A stretch of 64,000 bases of DNA from CAVSRC01 sp963743015 (GCA_963743015.1 CAVUOD010000031.1:124001-188000), one strand, 5' to 3'; positions 45,741-54,002 are shown, numbered from the stretch's first letter. Numbers and translations: made by a program. The notes: generated by a model from the letters alone, not told the origin.

Positions 45741-46472
45741 ATGCGGCCGGTTCTCGTCGTCCTTCATCAGGAGCATTCGACCCCCGGGCGCGTCGGCCAC
45801 TGGCTGGTCGAGCGCGGCTACAAGCTCGATATCCGCCGGCCACGCTTCGGCGACCCGCTGCCCGAGACGCTGGCCGGACACGCCGGCGCGATCATCTTCG
45901 GCGGGCCGATGAGCGCCAACGATCCCGACGACTACGTGAAGCGCGAGATCGACTGGATCAAGGTGCCGCTCGCCGAGGGCGCGCCGTTTCTCGGCCTCTG
46001 CCTCGGGGCCCAGATGCTTGCCATCCATCTCGGCGCGGTGGTCGGCCCGCATGGCGACGGCCATATCGAGGTCGGCTGGTTCGGGCTGACGCCGACCGAG
46101 GCCGGCAGGCGGCTGATCGCCGGCTGGCCGGACTGCGTCCACCAGTTCCACCGGGAGGGCTTCGGCCTGCCGGCGGGCGCGACGCTGCTGGCGGAAGGGG
46201 TCGCCGACACCTTTCCCAATCAGGCGTTCTCCTATGGCGAGGCCGCCTTCGCCATCCAGTTCCACATCGAGCTGACCACGGCCATGGTCGGGCGCTGGAC
46301 AGGCCATATCGGCGACCGCGTCAAGCTGCCCGGCGGCCAGGCGGCTGAAAAACACTTCCAGGGCCGGGCGCTGCACGACTGGAAGACGCGAGCCTTTCTC
46401 GACACCTTCCTCGACCTGTGGCTCAAGCGCGACCGGCGCCAGCCGGCCCGGATGCGCGAAGCGGCCGAGTAG
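45741..46472 (+). CDS. Class I glutamine amidotransferase-like protein
   Basis: The 243-residue protein has the triad of class I amidotransferases: nucleophile in FLGLCLGAQMLA (Cys about residue 88) and His in AIQFHIELT (about residue 177). It resembles stand-alone GMP synthase-like amidotransferase proteins, whose partner is often unknown. The initial VLVVLHQEHSTPGRVGHWL is the usual start of this subgroup. The ATG at 45741 follows the TerB stop closely. A long palindrome that could terminate follows. Confidence 0.83.
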   Translation: MRPVLVVLHQEHSTPGRVGHWLVERGYKLDIRRPRFGDPLPETLAGHAGAIIFGGPMSANDPDDYVKREIDWIKVPLAEGAPFLGLCLGAQMLAIHLGAVVGPHGDGHIEVGWFGLTPTEAGRRLIAGWPDCVHQFHREGFGLPAGATLLAEGVADTFPNQAFSYGEAAFAIQFHIELTTAMVGRWTGHIGDRVKLPGGQAAEKHFQGRALHDWKTRAFLDTFLDLWLKRDRRQPARMREAAE

Positions 46473-46478
46473 ATTCGG

Positions 46479-46512
46479 CTCGCAATCTGCGAAAGCTTTC
46501 GCATTTTGCGAG
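46479..46512. terminator. Nested palindrome after the amidotransferase gene
   Basis: CTCGCAA (46479-46485) and TTGCGAG (46506-46512) enclose the perfect palindrome TGCGAAAGCTTTCGCA (46488-46503), leaving only two unpaired bases on each side. TTTT follows the inner arm. Its place seven bases after the stop codon suits a terminator. Confidence 0.6.
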
Positions 46513-46778
46513 GCGCGACCGGTTACCAGAACCTTAACGCAATCAATAAATTGCGAGTCGAATTGGAGCCGACCACAAGCTCTGGCGGCGAGGCGGTTGG
46601 CAGGCTCTTTGCCAATCAAAAGCCACGCTGATTTCTGGTTGTGCGTAGTCAGCGAAAAGACTGGGCGGGGAAGGGCGGAGGCCGTCGACCCCCGGCAAGC
46701 CCTTCCCCGTCCCGGTCATGTTCCCAGCGTTGCGAAGGAAAACGCAGGCTGTCCGGCGATATGCCGGGTGAACGATGG

Positions 46779-46806
46779 CCCGGAACGGCGCGGCGGCCGT
46801 TCCGGG
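46779..46806. terminator. 11-bp hairpin with T run between converging genes
   Basis: CCCGGAACGGC and GCCGTTCCGGG pair around GCGGCG, and TCGATCTTTTT follows on the plus strand. It lies 25 bp beyond the end of the DoxX gene and could serve transcripts from either side. Confidence 0.55.
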
Positions 46807-46830
46807 TCGATCTTTTTGGCGGATCGATCG

Positions 46831-47277
46831 TCAGGCGTTTCTGTGCAGACGGCGATCGAGCGAGAACCGGCCGGCTCCCGCTGCCGCGAGGAACAGGTAG
46901 CCGCCCGCCAGACCGAGGTCCTTGCCGAACTGGATGAGCTCATTCGGGTCGGCGAGCTGCCGGTGGAACAGCAAAGCGGTTGCCAGGCAGAAGGCGGCGA
47001 GCGCCAGCGCGGCCGGCCGGGCCCGGAAACCGATCACGATCATCAGGCCGCCGGCAAACTGAAGGATCGCCGTCGGATAGAGCAGGAGGCTCGGCACTCC
47101 GAACTCCTCCATATAGGCCGCGATCGCCTCGGGAGATCGAACCAGCACGGTTGCGTCGTAGACGAACAGCGCTGCGATCAGGACGCGCCCGGCGAGAAGA
47201 AGCGGGTCGCGGAGCCGGTCGAGGACGGCATCGATGCGTCTATCGGTGCTGACGATCATCTGCGGTGTGGCGTGCAT
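46831..47277 (-). CDS. DoxX-family membrane protein
   Basis: The 148-residue protein has four membrane segments with DoxX family residues: LLLAGRVLIAALFVYDA, YPTAILQFAGGLMIVIGFRARPAALALAAFCLATALLFH and FGKDLGLAGGYLFLAAAGAGRFSLD. DoxX-like proteins are linked to respiratory or redox-stress complexes, but the role of this one is unknown. The ATG at 47277 is preferred over 47307 because it starts nearer the conserved part. Confidence 0.82.
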   Translation of the reverse strand: MHATPQMIVSTDRRIDAVLDRLRDPLLLAGRVLIAALFVYDATVLVRSPEAIAAYMEEFGVPSLLLYPTAILQFAGGLMIVIGFRARPAALALAAFCLATALLFHRQLADPNELIQFGKDLGLAGGYLFLAAAGAGRFSLDRRLHRNA

Positions 47278-47359
47278 GTCGACCTCGCTGCGGTGTGCCT
47301 CAACCAAACCGTCAGGTGGGCTGTCACTGACAGCCGCACCCAGCGGGGTTGCTTGTGGT

Positions 47360-47902
47360 TCAGCTTTCGTCAGGCGTGCCGGCGATCGCTTTGGCGAGAT
47401 CCTGGTACTGTTCGCAGGTCGTGCCGCAGACGGCTTCGACCTTCGTCAGCTCGGCCATGGCGAGATCGCGTTTGCCCTTCTCGGCATAGGCTTCACCGAG
47501 ATATTCGTGCGTATTGACGTTGTTCGGGTCGAGGGCGAGCGCCCTGGCGTAGTAGGCAAGACCCTGGTCGTAGTTGCCGAGCTTGCGCTCGGAATAGCCG
47601 ATCATCGTCAGGACCATCGAATCCTGGTTCCTGACCGCGCCCAAGGCCGTCAACGCTTCCTGGTAGCGGCCGGCAAGCGCCAGGTCGCGCCCCTGCGTGT
47701 AGAGGGTCTTGTCGTCCATGGTGCTGGAGGTCTTCTTCTCGCATTTGCCCTTGCCGGTATTCCAGACATAGCCGGCCTTGCAGTGCGGCGTCGCGGTGCC
47801 GCTGCTGCCACTGCCGCCGTCGCTGGCGGCAAAGGCTGCTGCGCCGGCAAGCGACATGGCGCCTGCGAGAAGGAGGGTGGTCACGAGAGACGTTCTGGTC
47901 AT
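47360..47902 (-). CDS. Exported TPR-repeat protein
   Basis: The 180-residue protein has a signal peptide (LVTTLLLAGAMSLAGAAAFA), a short Ser/Gly-rich section with a CKAGYVWNTGKGKCEKK cysteine pair, and about three TPR motifs (YTQGRDLALAGRYQEALTALGAV, MIGYSERKLGNYDQGLAYYARALALDPNN, EYLGEAYAEKGKRDLAMAELTKVEAV). A second pair, CGTTC, is near the end. TPR proteins usually serve as protein-binding scaffolds, here in the periplasm. It is divergent from the ECF sigma operon, so it may belong to that regulon. Confidence 0.82.
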   Translation of the reverse strand: MTRTSLVTTLLLAGAMSLAGAAAFAASDGGSGSSGTATPHCKAGYVWNTGKGKCEKKTSSTMDDKTLYTQGRDLALAGRYQEALTALGAVRNQDSMVLTMIGYSERKLGNYDQGLAYYARALALDPNNVNTHEYLGEAYAEKGKRDLAMAELTKVEAVCGTTCEQYQDLAKAIAGTPDES

Positions 47903-48129
47903 TGCCTTGCTCCGCGTTGTTGAGGACGTGCGCGCCCCAATCTGCTTTCGACAAGGCCGTGAACGGGCAGGCAGGCATGGTTATTCGGCAGGACGACGGC
48001 GTCGGTGCTCACAAGGGCGTGACAGGGCCGGCGAGCGCACGGCAACGCTTCCTGTTCAGTTCGCAGGACAAGTCGGCTACGGTCGCGGCACGCGAAACCG
48101 GGGGGCGGGCCGCCCCATCGACGGGAACC

Positions 48130-48666
48130 ATGGCAGCCGAAGCGCACAGAGCCGTGATGGAAGGCCTTGCCGGGCTGTTGCCGCGGCTGTGGCGCTACGG
48201 GCTGGTGCTGTCGGGAAACCGCGACACGGCCGAAGAGCTGGTTCAGGCGACCTGCGTGCGGGCGCTGGAGCGCAGCAGCCAGTTCACCCCCGGCACGCGG
48301 CTTGACCGCTGGCTGATCGCCATCCTCCATTCGATCTGGCTGAACGAGATACGCGCCCGCAAGGTGCGCCAGGGGCAGGGCCTGGTCGATGCCGAGCAGG
48401 CCCTCATCTTCGACGGAATCCGGGAGATCGAGACGAATATTCTGGCCGCCCAGGTGTTAAGGCGGGTTCAGGGTCTGCCCGAAATGCAGCGCGAAACCGT
48501 CTATCTCGTCTATGTGGAAGGGCTGAGCTACCGCGAAGCGGCCGAGGCGCTTGGCGTTCCGATCGGGACGATCATGTCGCGTCTGGCAGGGGCGCGGGCA
48601 AAGCTCGCGGGCCTTGCGACAGAGGCACAGGAAGTTAGTGAGACACATGGCCGATCCGGTCGATAG
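48130..48666 (+). CDS. ECF-family RNA polymerase sigma factor
   Basis: The 178-residue protein has a sigma-2 region (LLPRLWRYGLVLSGNRDTAEELVQATCVRALERSSQFTPGTRLDRWLIAILHSIWLNEIRAR) and a sigma-4 region (LPEMQRETVYLVYVEGLSYREAAEALGVPIGTIMSRLAGARAKL). The ATG at 48130 is used because the frame upstream reads through unconserved sequence. It overlaps the anti-sigma gene by 20 bp, which implies coupled translation and a one-to-one partnership. Confidence 0.87.
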   Translation: MAAEAHRAVMEGLAGLLPRLWRYGLVLSGNRDTAEELVQATCVRALERSSQFTPGTRLDRWLIAILHSIWLNEIRARKVRQGQGLVDAEQALIFDGIREIETNILAAQVLRRVQGLPEMQRETVYLVYVEGLSYREAAEALGVPIGTIMSRLAGARAKLAGLATEAQEVSETHGRSGR

Positions 48667-49450
48667 CCCGAGCGACGACGCTCTCCTGACCGCCTATATC
48701 GACGGCGAACTCGCCGCCGAGACGCGCGCGGCGGTGGAGCAGCGTCTGGCCGGCGATGCGGGGCTGGCTGCCCGTCTGCAGGTGCTGAGGCAGGGCGGCG
48801 GGGATTTCGCCGGGGCCTACGACCTGCTGCTTGCCGGAGCGCCGCACGAGCGCCTTTCAACCCTCCTCGCCGAGGCCGTCGAACAGACACGTCCGGCGGT
48901 CCCTGCCCGGCGCGGCTGGCGGCCGGCGGCGATCGCCGCCGCCATCGCGATCTTCGTTCTGGGTGCTGCTGCCGGCTATTGGGTGCCGCTGGTCACCGGC
49001 GTGGTGCAGCCGGCACATGTGGCCGAGGCGCCCAACTGGCGGCAGGCGGTGGCCGAATATATGGGCTTCATCACGCCGGAGACGCTGGCGGTCATTCCCG
49101 ACAATCCGGCGGTGCTGGCGGACGAACTGTCGGCGGTCGGCCAGAGGATTGCCCTCGACCTCAAGGGCGACCGGCTCGCCCTGCCGGATGCCACGCTCAA
49201 GCGGGCCTCGCTCTATGCCTTCAACGGCAAGCCGCTGGCCCAGCTTGCCTATCTGTCGGGTGCGGACGGAGCGCTGGCCTTCTGCATCATCGCCAACGGC
49301 AAGCCGGATGCCGCGGTCGCCTTCGAAGAGCGCGAGGGCTTCAACATCGTCTTCTGGACCCGCAACGGCCTCGGCTACATGCTGATCGGCAAGGCGCCGC
49401 GCGCCACGCTGGAAGCCTTTGCCGGCGATCTCAGGGCCAGGGTTTCCTGA
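48647..49450 (+). CDS. Membrane anti-sigma factor
   Basis: The 267-residue protein has a cytosolic N-terminal region (LLTAYIDGELAAETRAAVEQRLAGDAGLAARLQVL) like anti-sigma domains, one membrane segment (about 87-108: AAIAAAIAIFVLGAAAGYWV) and a periplasmic domain. The zinc-binding His and Cys residues of classical ZAS anti-sigma factors are absent. It probably holds the preceding sigma factor at the membrane until a signal outside changes it. The signal is unknown. Confidence 0.83.
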   Translation: MADPVDSPSDDALLTAYIDGELAAETRAAVEQRLAGDAGLAARLQVLRQGGGDFAGAYDLLLAGAPHERLSTLLAEAVEQTRPAVPARRGWRPAAIAAAIAIFVLGAAAGYWVPLVTGVVQPAHVAEAPNWRQAVAEYMGFITPETLAVIPDNPAVLADELSAVGQRIALDLKGDRLALPDATLKRASLYAFNGKPLAQLAYLSGADGALAFCIIANGKPDAAVAFEEREGFNIVFWTRNGLGYMLIGKAPRATLEAFAGDLRARVS

Positions 49451-49457
49451 CCACTGC

Positions 49458-50888
49458 TCACGCATTCACATAGGTCGACGCCCCGCGCACGTTCTCGTCG
49501 ATATTGAGCTTCTGCGAAAGCGAGGGCATCGCCCGCTCGGCGCAATCGGTGCGCGGACAGGTGCGGCACGACACGCCGATCGGCGTGATCACCTGCGGGT
49601 CGGCGATGTTGAGGCCGTCGGCATAGACGATTTGCGAGGCGTGGCGGATGTCGCAGCCCAAGCCCACGGCGCGCTGGCCGATGCGGTGGGGCAGGCCGCC
49701 GGCGGCGGCAAAGCCGGCGGCGCGCCCGGCGGTGCGCGCCACGCAGAAGAAGGTGCCGCCGTCCGGCATGCGCGAAACCTGGATGCGCAGCATGCCCGGC
49801 GTCGAGAAGGCGTCGTAGACGTTCCAGCGCGGGCAGGCGGCGCCGAAGCGGGCGATGTGGATGCCGGAAGCGGAGAAACGCTTGGAGATGTTGCCGGCGA
49901 TGTCGACCCGGATGAAGTGGAAGGGGATGCCTTCGGCGCCCGGCCGGCGCAGCGTCGACAGGCGGTGGCAGGCCTGCTCGAAGGAAACGCCGAAGCGGCT
50001 CTTGAGGATGTCGATGTCGTAGCGCGTCGTCCTGGCCGCATCGAGGAACAGGCGATAGGGCATCAGCACCGCGGCGGCGAAATAGTTGGCCAGCGAGCTG
50101 CGCATCAGTGCGGCGGCCTGCGGGCTGGAGAAGCCGCCTTCGGCGACGATGCGGTCAAGCTCCTCGTGATGGCCGAGATAGGCGATCTGGTGGGCGATCT
50201 GGAAGACGCGGCTCGGCGGCGTCAGCATCTCCGAAATCTCCAGCCGGCGTGCCAGCCGGTCGAAATGGCGGAAGCGGCCGGGCATGTCCTCCTCGGCGCG
50301 GACCTCGACGGTGACCGCATAGCGGCTGCGCAGGAGCGCGATCAGGTCCTGATGCAGGCTGTGGATGGAGAGGTCGCTCTCCGCCCACAGCCGCTCGGCC
50401 GCCGCTTCCAGGTCGGGAAAGTGGTTCATCCGCCGCTGGATGAAGTCGGTCACCTCCTCGGAGGGGATGGCGACCGGCGACGGGCCGTCGGCGGTGTCCT
50501 CGCCGGCGCCGCCCGGCTCGTCGAGCGGGCGGTGGCGCCGCCAGGCATCGTAGATGTCGAGCACCGCGCGGCCGACGGCCGGAAGCGTGGCCACCAGCTC
50601 CTGCACGTCGCTGGCCTTCACCTCGGCATGCTCGAAGACCGGGTCGGAGAACGCCTCCATCAGCTGCAGCGACAGGCTCTGGTCGCTGTCGGCGGTGAAA
50701 TCCTGCAGATCGATGTGGAATTTCTCCACCAGCTTGAGCAGCACGCGCACGGTCACCGGCCGCTGGTTGCTTTCCAGCAGTGCCAGATAGCTCGCCGAAA
50801 GGCCCAGTTCGCGGGCCATCTGCGCCTGGGTCAGGCGCTTCTCCTGCCGCAGCCGGCGCAGCCGGCCGCCAATGCGCATCGCCTTCAT
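49458..50888 (-). CDS. XRE-family short-chain fatty acid metabolism regulator (RamB/ScfR-like)
   Basis: The 476-residue protein has an XRE helix-turn-helix (GGRLRRLRQEKRLTQAQMARELGLSASYLALLESNQR, about 7-62), a long middle part with an IrrE/DUF955-like region, and a C-terminal DUF2083-type region ending in a cysteine cluster (CRTCPRTDC) and an earlier RFGAACPRW. Such regulators control acetate and propionate metabolism, often sensing acyl-CoA. It is divergent from isocitrate lyase, its most likely target; the promoters share the 147-bp gap with repeats at 50953-51000. Confidence 0.86.
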   Translation of the reverse strand: MKAMRIGGRLRRLRQEKRLTQAQMARELGLSASYLALLESNQRPVTVRVLLKLVEKFHIDLQDFTADSDQSLSLQLMEAFSDPVFEHAEVKASDVQELVATLPAVGRAVLDIYDAWRRHRPLDEPGGAGEDTADGPSPVAIPSEEVTDFIQRRMNHFPDLEAAAERLWAESDLSIHSLHQDLIALLRSRYAVTVEVRAEEDMPGRFRHFDRLARRLEISEMLTPPSRVFQIAHQIAYLGHHEELDRIVAEGGFSSPQAAALMRSSLANYFAAAVLMPYRLFLDAARTTRYDIDILKSRFGVSFEQACHRLSTLRRPGAEGIPFHFIRVDIAGNISKRFSASGIHIARFGAACPRWNVYDAFSTPGMLRIQVSRMPDGGTFFCVARTAGRAAGFAAAGGLPHRIGQRAVGLGCDIRHASQIVYADGLNIADPQVITPIGVSCRTCPRTDCAERAMPSLSQKLNIDENVRGASTYVNA

Positions 50889-50952
50889 GGCTGTTCCTTA
50901 CATAATTTACAGACTTACAAACCGGATCTGTGGACTTGTTGACAACATTCAG

Positions 50953-51000
50953 AATTTCATCGCAATTTCAGATATTTATTGACCGCATCCCTTTGTCAAT
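50953..51000. promoter_or_regulatory. Repeat motifs in the regulator/aceA divergent promoter
   Basis: AATTTCA occurs at 50953-50959 and again 11 bp later at 50964-50970; ATTGAC (50978-50983) faces GTCAAT (50995-51000) across 11 bases. They lie 37-83 bp before the isocitrate lyase start and are candidates for the neighbouring regulator. No published consensus is matched by eye. Confidence 0.35.
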
Positions 51001-51035
51001 GGAATTTGTGCACCACACAGAGGGAGCGATCACTG

Positions 51036-52319
51036 ATGACAAGCCTTACAAGCCGCTTCGCGGGCGTTCGCCGCGACTACACACAGGACGACGTCGCCAA
51101 GCTGCAGGGCTCGGTCGTGGTCGAGCATACGATCGCCCGTCTCGGCGCCGAGCGCCTGTGGCAGCTGCTCAACGAGCGCCCCTTCGTGCGCACGCTGGGC
51201 GCGCTCACCGGCAACCAGGCGCTGCAGCAGGTCAAGGCCGGGCTGGAGGCCATCTACCTGTCCGGCTGGCAGGTCGCTGCCGACGCCAACAATGCCGGCG
51301 AGATGTATCCCGACCAGTCGCTCTATCCGGTCTCGTCGGTGCCCGACGTCGTGCGCCGCATCAACAAGACCTTCATGCGCGCCGACCAGATTGCCAAGCT
51401 CGACGGCGACAGCGCGACCAACTGGTTCGCGCCGATCGTCGCCGATGCGGAAGCCGGCTTCGGCGGTCCGCTCAACGCCTTCGAGCTGATGAAGGCGATG
51501 ATCGAGGCGGGCGCCGCCGGCGTCCATTTCGAGGACCAGCTCGCTTCGGAGAAGAAGTGCGGTCATCTCGGCGGCAAGGTGCTGGTGCCGACCCAGACCT
51601 TCATTCGCACGCTCAATGCGGCGCGTCTGGCGGCCGATGTCTGCGACGTGCCGACGGTGCTGATCGCGCGCACCGACGCGCATTCGGCGACGCTGATCAC
51701 CAGCGATTTCGACGAGCGCGACATGCCGTGGCTTTCGGGGGAGCGTACCAATGAGGGCTTCTTCCGCCTGAAGCAGGGCGGCGATCACTCGGTCGCACAC
51801 GCCATCGTGCGCAGTCTGAGCTATGCCCCCTATGCCGACGTGCTGTGGTGGGAGACCTCCGCGCCCGATCTCGGCGAGGCGCGCGAATTCGCCGACGAGA
51901 TCCACCGGCACTATCCCGGCAAGCTCTTGGCCTACAACTGTTCGCCCTCGTTCAACTGGCGGGCCAAGCTCGACCAGCGGACCATCGCCGGCTTCCAGGA
52001 GAAGCTGGCGGAGATGGGCTACCGCTTCCAGTTCGTGACGCTGGCCGGCTTTCACGCCCTCAATCTCGGCATGTTCGAACTGGCGAACGGCTACCGCACC
52101 ACCGGCATGGCCGCCTATTCGGAGCTGCAGCAGCGCGAGTTCGACGCTGTCGAACAGGGCTTCACCGCGGTGCGCCACCAGCACGAGGTCGGCACCAGCT
52201 ACTTCGACGCGGTGGCGCTTGCCGTGTCGGGCGGCACATCGTCGACGGTGGCGATGGCCGGCTCGACGGAATCCGAGCAGTTCGGAAAGAGACCGATAGA
52301 GGCGGCGAACGCGGCGTAG
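51036..52319 (+). CDS. aceA: Isocitrate lyase
   Basis: The 427-residue protein is a complete isocitrate lyase: catalytic SEKKCGHLGGK (Cys about residue 175), FEDQLASE, IARTDAHSATLITSDFDERD and YNCSPSFNW. It splits isocitrate into glyoxylate and succinate, the first step of the glyoxylate bypass, needed for growth on acetate or fatty acids. AGGGAG lies ahead of the ATG at 51036. Malate synthase is not in the window. It is regulated probably by the divergent RamB/ScfR-like protein. Confidence 0.92.
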   Translation: MTSLTSRFAGVRRDYTQDDVAKLQGSVVVEHTIARLGAERLWQLLNERPFVRTLGALTGNQALQQVKAGLEAIYLSGWQVAADANNAGEMYPDQSLYPVSSVPDVVRRINKTFMRADQIAKLDGDSATNWFAPIVADAEAGFGGPLNAFELMKAMIEAGAAGVHFEDQLASEKKCGHLGGKVLVPTQTFIRTLNAARLAADVCDVPTVLIARTDAHSATLITSDFDERDMPWLSGERTNEGFFRLKQGGDHSVAHAIVRSLSYAPYADVLWWETSAPDLGEAREFADEIHRHYPGKLLAYNCSPSFNWRAKLDQRTIAGFQEKLAEMGYRFQFVTLAGFHALNLGMFELANGYRTTGMAAYSELQQREFDAVEQGFTAVRHQHEVGTSYFDAVALAVSGGTSSTVAMAGSTESEQFGKRPIEAANAA

Positions 52320-52349
52320 GCGCCAGCGTCCCGCCGAAGGGAGGCACGC

Positions 52350-52547
52350 ATGATCGAGGAATACTGGGTCGTCGGCGGCAGCTATCGCGATGCCGACTTC
52401 GCCGCCCTGAAGGACGGCACCGGCGAGGTCTACGGACCCTTCGTCAGCTATGACGAGGCGCTCAGCTCGTGGAACAGTCGCAGCGAGCGCTCGCGCGCCG
52501 AGGCCACCACCCGCTTTTCGGTCGTGGTCACGGCCGCGCGACGATAA
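52350..52547 (+). CDS. DUF4170 family protein
   Basis: The 65-residue soluble protein matches the alphaproteobacterial DUF4170 pattern: YWVVGGSYRDADFAAL near the start and YGPFVSYDEALSSWNSRSERSRAEATTRFSVV. Its function is unknown. It lies 30 bp downstream of aceA with a GAAGGGAGG ribosome site. Hairpin repeats begin just after it. Confidence 0.83.
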   Translation: MIEEYWVVGGSYRDADFAALKDGTGEVYGPFVSYDEALSSWNSRSERSRAEATTRFSVVVTAARR

Positions 52548-52590
52548 GCCCACCCCCGTTTGGTGAAGCGTCTGCGGCGTGACCCGCCCC

Positions 52591-52622
52591 CGGCAGGGCT
52601 CCTTGGGAGGGGAGCCCTGCCG
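52591..52622. terminator. Perfect 12-bp hairpin after DUF4170
   Basis: CGGCAGGGCTCC (52591-52602) and GGAGCCCTGCCG (52611-52622) pair without mismatch around TTGGGAGG. It follows the DUF4170 stop by 43 bp and probably ends the aceA transcript; a C-T-rich tail follows rather than a T run. Confidence 0.55.
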
Positions 52623-52642
52623 CCCTTTCCGGTGGTCAACAT

Positions 52643-52681
52643 CATGGTGAGGTGGTCGCGGCAGGCGACCCTCGAACCATG
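52643..52681. repeat. Imperfect palindromic repeat unit
   Basis: CATGGT/ACCATG, GAG/CTC and GGTCGC/GCGACC nest into one long stem with two small bulges. The outline resembles the interspersed palindromes common in Hyphomicrobiales intergenic regions. It is probably a bidirectional RNA hairpin or a mobile palindromic element. No second copy occurs in the window. Confidence 0.5.
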
Positions 52682-52718
52682 GGGGTCATCCTTTGGCAAA
52701 TCTTGGCTGCGCGAGATG

Positions 52719-52755
52719 ACCCCCTCCCGGGCCTCCCCCTTTCAGGGGGAGGAGG
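52719..52755. repeat. Palindromic repeat, copy A
   Basis: CCTCCCCCT (52732-52740) and AGGGGGAGG (52744-52752) form a hairpin with a TTC loop, preceded by GACCCCCTCC. Copy B lies about 80 bp away in opposite orientation. Together with the palindrome at 52643 they fill most of the 372-bp gap 52548-52919, which has no credible gene. Confidence 0.6.
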
Positions 52756-52837
52756 GAAATCGCTGAAGCGCCACTCCGCCTCGCGCACGCCGACGAGTCG
52801 TGGCGCTGTGGTCCGTGGGACGAGGCAGCAACACGCG

Positions 52838-52877
52838 CTTCCTCCCCCTGAAAGGGGGAGGATAGGAGGGGGTCAGA
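52838..52877. repeat. Palindromic repeat, copy B, inverted relative to copy A
   Basis: CCTCCCCCT (52841-52849) and AGGGGGAGG (52853-52861) pair around GAA, followed by AGGAGGGGGTC, the reverse complement of the flank of copy A. Conserved flanks show that A and B are members of one repeat family. It lies 43 bp past the end of the DsbA gene. Confidence 0.6.
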
Positions 52878-52919
52878 GAGGGTGTTGGAGCGCGTCCCGA
52901 AAGCGCTGCCGGTGCGGTG

Positions 52920-53654
52920 CTACCCGGAGGTCGCCTTGAGCTCGGCGTCGATCGCCGCCTTCAGCTTCTCATAGGGCTGGGCGCCGACCATCATCTGCTT
53001 GCCGACGAGGAAGGACGGCGTGCCGCCGACCCCCATGGAATAGCCTTCATTGGCGTCGGCCTGCATGGCGTCGGTGAAGTCGGTCGCCTTGCTGGTCATC
53101 AGATCCTTGACCTTGGCCACGTCGATGCCGGGGATCGTGCCGGTCAGCGCCAGGATGTCGTTCTCGTTGCCCCAGCCGGCGTTCTCCTGATCCTGGTGAT
53201 CGAACATCGCCTTGTGCCATTCGCGGAACTTGTCGGGCGCCACCGCCCACACGGCACGCGCCGCACGGCTGGCGACGTCGGAATCCGGCCCGAGAAAGGC
53301 GAAGTCCTTGAACACGATCTTCAGCTTGCCGGTATCGACATAGTCCTTCTCGAGCTGGGGAAAGACGGTCTCTTCCTCCTGCTTGCAATAGGGGCACTGG
53401 TAATCGAACCAGTAGGCCATGACGACCGGCGCGTCGGCCTTGCCGATATAGGCGGCGTCCTTGATGTTGAGGTCGGCGATGTCGGCCGGCGGCGCTGCCT
53501 GCTGGCCCGGCGTGGCCGAATCGCCGGAGGTAACGGCGGCGGCCTGCTGCAGGGGCGCCTGTTGCGTCGACCAGACGATCGAACCGGAGATCATTCCGCC
53601 GGCGATGATGATGGCAACCGGGATAAGGATGTCGCCGGGCGAGAGCTTGCGCAT
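52920..53654 (-). CDS. DsbA-family thiol-disulfide protein
   Basis: The 244-residue protein has a single N-terminal membrane anchor (ILIPVAIIIAGGMISGSIVW, about 9-28), an Ala/Gln/Pro-rich linker and a thioredoxin-like DsbA domain with the active site YQCPYCKQEE (C87, C90) and the cis-proline loop GVGGTPSFLV. It should handle disulfides in the periplasm. Electron partners are not in the window. Upstream, 53655-54002 is a 348-bp gap to the HPF-like gene. Confidence 0.86.
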   Translation of the reverse strand: MRKLSPGDILIPVAIIIAGGMISGSIVWSTQQAPLQQAAAVTSGDSATPGQQAAPPADIADLNIKDAAYIGKADAPVVMAYWFDYQCPYCKQEEETVFPQLEKDYVDTGKLKIVFKDFAFLGPDSDVASRAARAVWAVAPDKFREWHKAMFDHQDQENAGWGNENDILALTGTIPGIDVAKVKDLMTSKATDFTDAMQADANEGYSMGVGGTPSFLVGKQMMVGAQPYEKLKAAIDAELKATSG

Positions 53655-54002
53655 GGAACAAAGAATCCTTGTGGCCGAGGGATGATGCGACTGGCCGCTC
53701 CGATTCCGGCAGTATTGGGGCGGCCGACCGGCCGGCGGCCGGACGACGAAACCTAGAATCTTTCCTGGCTGGACAGAATCAATTCCGCGTCAGCACCGGT
53801 GTCGGCGCGTTGCCGGGATTGTCTCGATATCCATTGTCGCCCCCCGCATGCGTCACCATGTTGAACGATGTGACTTGGCTCTGGAGAGCCCCGCTCGGCG
53901 GAGCCTGGATCGAAAAGGAGGTCACATTGCCCGGGCGGGCCCTACGTAAACAACCTGATGATCCCCGGCGTGTTGTGCCGGGAAAAACAACGGATGTGTA
54001 GG
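53655..54002. other. 348-bp gap upstream of the HPF-like gene, with an unmatched ribosome-binding site
   Basis: No clear gene. A perfect AAGGAGGT at 53915-53922 is followed by CACATTGCCC but no ATG or GTG at proper distance; a TTG at 53927 opens a 24-codon frame. A hairpin CCCGGC/GCCGGG (about 53963-53981) is followed by AAAAAC. Promoters for two divergent genes must also lie here. Confidence 0.4.

Larger units (their letters stand above)
46473..46830. other. 358-bp convergent gap with several hairpins
   Basis: No credible ORF. Inverted repeats found: a 34-base nested palindrome at 46479-46512 whose core is TGCGAAAGCTTTCGCA; CGCAAT/ATTGCG at 46538-46555; CGGGGAAGGGC (46666-46676) with GCCCTTCCCCG (46699-46709); and CCCGGAACGGC (46779-46789) with GCCGTTCCGGG (46796-46806) followed by a T run. 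Some must be terminators for the two converging genes; the middle might also be a small RNA. Confidence 0.5.

Noticed and set aside
53858..54001. A 47-codon ORF upstream of the HPF-like gene
   Set aside because: It has no ribosome site at its ATG and no family resemblance. The strong ribosome site inside it suggests another explanation, reported as a finding.
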